A stretch of 8,101 nucleotides of DNA from an uncultured Christensenella sp. (GTDB taxonomy: Bacteria; Bacillota; Clostridia; Christensenellales; Borkfalkiaceae): positions 1 to 8,101 of the forward strand of contig CAJTPJ010000026.1 in the NCBI GenBank assembly GCA_910578145.1. Reading direction: 5' to 3'. Under the pieces are notes generated by a model that saw nothing but the letters and a program-made list of their open reading frames with translations, had not been told where the DNA came from and searched no databases. The position numbers and the translations under genes are program-made. Positions 6,547 to 8,101 of the stretch are shown here, piece after piece (the stretch's first letter is position 1; each line of letters begins with the position of its first letter).

Positions 6547-6552
6547 TGAGCC

Positions 6553-7878
6553 GTGAAAAAATTGTTTCTATTTACAACCGCATTGTGTTCGGTAGCCCTT
6601 GCCGCGGCGAATTTAAGCGCATTAAACGCCTTTGCCGAAGCGGACGAAGGTTTAAACGAATATCCGCAGGATTTTACTAAAGAAATAGTCTTTGAAAATC
6701 TTGAAGATTACGCCGTGCACGAAAACAAGTTCGCGTTTCTTGAAAACGGCGTAATTCACGAGTATTCCAACGAGGAATTTTACGGCTTTCAAGACGACGG
6801 CTTAAACGTTAAAGCCGTTTATTACGATATAAGCGGCGCGCTTTGCTACGGCAACGACGAAGGAATTTTCAGGCACGATATCGGCGAGCCCGCCGAGGTT
6901 ATAAAACCCGAAACAACGTTCACTTTAAACGGCTATCATTATTCGTTTGATAAAGACGGCGTTTTAAACGCTTATAACGAACAGACCACGCAAGTAACCC
7001 CGTTAGAAGGCTTTTCAAATTTAAAAAAATTCGGCGAAAAGGCTTACGCCGTAAAGGAAAACGCGCTGTACGTGATAGAGGGCACTATCTCCGCCCCCTG
7101 CGAACTTAAATATTTAGACTTTTCCGCAACCCAAACCATAAACGCGGCGGGCGCGGAAACTTCTTTAAGAAATTTAAGCCTTGAAACCCCGCGCTTCGTC
7201 GCGTTGAAAGACGGCGTGTTTCTAACCGAAATAAACGCGGACAAGCTGGACGGCAAATATTTTGAAACGGGAAAAACCTTAAAAACCGGCAAAGATATCC
7301 CCACCTCCACCGCCCTGCTTATTGCAACTGCGGGCACGGAAGGCAGTATTTCTATGGTTATGCTGTGCGGCGAAACCCGCAACGTTTGCTATATTTTGCG
7401 CACCGCGGATACGGAACCCGTAGAAAGGCAGGCGATAAGCGTGCCCGTGTTCAACGGCGTTGCTACCCCCAACCTTGCGGCTACCGTTACCGTTGGCGAA
7501 GGATTTATTTACACCGCGCCGTTCGTATGCAAAAGCACGCAAATAGCGCAAATTAAAGCGGGCGAAAACGTAAAAATTACGGGCGCGGTACTAAAAACCG
7601 ACAACCCCGAAATTGCGCGCGACTTTTATAAAGTTGAATTCGTTGCGGAAAACGACTACCGCGTTACGGGCTACGTGCCGTTCGGCTACGTTTCCCCTTA
7701 CGAATTTATTGAAAAGCCGCCCGTTGAACAGCCCGACCCCGACTATTCCGAACAGAATTTAATTAAACCCGTTGTGCTTATAATTGTAGTAATCGCGCTG
7801 GTGCTTATCGCCGTCGGCTATCTGATTTTCGTTGCAACCGACGGAAAAAACAAAAAAGATAAGAAAAAGAATCAATAA
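6553..7878 (+). CDS. secreted beta-propeller-like/SH3 protein, membrane-anchored
   Basis: A 441-residue exported protein of unknown role. GTG is chosen because it gives a full signal peptide (KKLFLFTTALCSVALAAA..., likely cut after AFA at 28) and coincides with the predicted transcription start. There is no ribosome binding site. Residues about 45-295 are repeating short strands with motifs such as NKFAFLENGVIHEYS, GALCYGNDEGIFRHD and GYHYSFDKDGVLNAY. This pattern fits a degenerate beta-propeller, though blade number cannot be settled by eye. Residues about 300-385 form an SH3-like module ending in TGYVPFGYVSPYEF. A Pro-rich linker (388-398) leads to one membrane helix (about 404-427) and a Lys-rich cytoplasmic tail, KNKKDKKKNQ. 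The expected placement is outside the cell, tethered to the membrane. The SH3-linker-helix-basic tail order repeats that of the gene at 5290, so the two may be distant relatives or partners. A terminator follows 18 bases after the stop codon. Confidence 0.8.
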   Translation: MKKLFLFTTALCSVALAAANLSALNAFAEADEGLNEYPQDFTKEIVFENLEDYAVHENKFAFLENGVIHEYSNEEFYGFQDDGLNVKAVYYDISGALCYGNDEGIFRHDIGEPAEVIKPETTFTLNGYHYSFDKDGVLNAYNEQTTQVTPLEGFSNLKKFGEKAYAVKENALYVIEGTISAPCELKYLDFSATQTINAAGAETSLRNLSLETPRFVALKDGVFLTEINADKLDGKYFETGKTLKTGKDIPTSTALLIATAGTEGSISMVMLCGETRNVCYILRTADTEPVERQAISVPVFNGVATPNLAATVTVGEGFIYTAPFVCKSTQIAQIKAGENVKITGAVLKTDNPEIARDFYKVEFVAENDYRVTGYVPFGYVSPYEFIEKPPVEQPDPDYSEQNLIKPVVLIIVVIALVLIAVGYLIFVATDGKNKKDKKKNQ

Positions 7879-7895
7879 GACAAACTTTAAAAGAA

Positions 7896-7928
7896 AAATC
7901 CTCCGTTTTCGCGGGGGATTTATTTTTT
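7896..7928 (+). terminator. rho-independent terminator
   Basis: A ten-pair stem, AAATCCTCCG with CGGGGGATTT (one T-G wobble), closes a six-base loop, TTTTCG. ATTTTTT follows at once. It ends the anchored-protein gene and insulates the tRNA promoter downstream. Confidence 0.85.
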
Positions 7929-7960
7929 GTAAATTTGTGCCAAAACCCTTTTAAAATAAG

Positions 7961-7989
7961 TTGACATAGATTTAGCGGTTTGATATAAT
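7961..7989 (+). promoter_or_regulatory. consensus sigma-A promoter for tRNA-Gly
   Basis: TTGACA (7961-7966), a 17-base spacer and TATAAT (7984-7989): a perfect match in both boxes and spacing. Transcription should start near 7996, leaving a leader of about 32 bases before the tRNA to be trimmed by RNase P. Such strength suits a stable RNA gene. Confidence 0.9.
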
Positions 7990-8028
7990 TTTTAAGCATT
8001 GAGTCGAAGCGGTACGCAAATGGTCAAC

Positions 8029-8101
8029 GCGGGTGTAGTTCAATGGTAGAACACTAGCCTTCCAAGCTGGTTGCGTGGGTCCGATTCCCATCACCCGCTC
8101 C
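8029..8101 (+). tRNA. tRNA-Gly (anticodon UCC), right end cut at CC of CCA
   Basis: The cloverleaf is complete. The acceptor stem GCGGGTG/CACCCGC is perfect, the D-stem is GTTC/GAAC with GG in the loop, and the anticodon stem is CTAGC/GCTGG (one wobble) with loop CTTCCAA. The anticodon TCC is at 8061-8063. The T-stem is GTGGG/CCCAT. Discriminator T is followed by encoded CC at the window edge, with the final A presumably just outside. It decodes GGA and GGG glycine codons. The odd point is the T-loop TCCGATT, which has C instead of T at position 55 (8081), the base that normally becomes pseudouridine and pairs with G18. All other landmarks are normal, so it is probably functional or only subtly altered. 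A sequencing error at one base is the simplest alternative. Confidence 0.95.

Noticed and set aside
8029..8101. tRNA-Gly 3' end as the attachment site of the prophage
   Set aside because: It is nearly 3 kb from the phage genes, with host-type genes between, and I saw no second copy of its 3' end in the window.
1..8101. CRISPR array, insertion sequence, toxin-antitoxin pair or known defence genes
   Set aside because: No regularly spaced repeats, transposase motifs, or paired small toxin/antitoxin-type genes were seen on either strand.

Overview
The window looks like a piece of a Gram-positive, Clostridia-like (Bacillota) genome carrying one end of a prophage or prophage remnant. This placement is inferred from GTG starts, AGGAGG-type ribosome binding sites, sigma-A promoters, and two exported proteins that have a Sec signal peptide and a C-terminal membrane anchor with a charged tail. 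No taxonomic marker gene is present beyond one tRNA.

Positions 1 to about 5230 hold a compact minus-strand phage head-morphogenesis operon. In transcription order it encodes a terminase large subunit, a short terminase-small-subunit-like protein, a P22-type portal, a small scaffold-like protein and a major capsid protein. The genes overlap or nearly touch. Most have a visible Shine-Dalgarno (SD) sequence, and the order is the usual packaging-to-capsid order. The operon runs off the left edge, where connector and tail genes would be expected. No integrase, repressor, lysis gene, capsid protease or full-length small terminase is present. The small terminase-like gene appears to start on ATT, seven bases after a perfect SD sequence.

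Positions about 5230 to 8101 look like chromosome. Two plus-strand genes encode secreted proteins anchored at the C-terminus, both with SH3-like beta modules, and the larger also has a beta-propeller-like ectodomain. Both lack an SD sequence and have a -10 box so close to the start codon that their mRNAs should be leaderless or nearly so. Between them, on the minus strand, is a small all-helical protein I do not recognise. A rho-independent terminator closes the second anchored-protein gene. A consensus sigma-A promoter (TTGACA-17-TATAAT) then drives a tRNA-Gly(UCC) at the right edge, whose T-loop carries C at position 55 instead of the near-universal U.

No wholly new defence or mobile system is evident. 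The points most worth checking are the ATT start, the abrupt phage/host junction beside the terminase gene, the pair of leaderless anchored genes, and the unusual tRNA T-loop.
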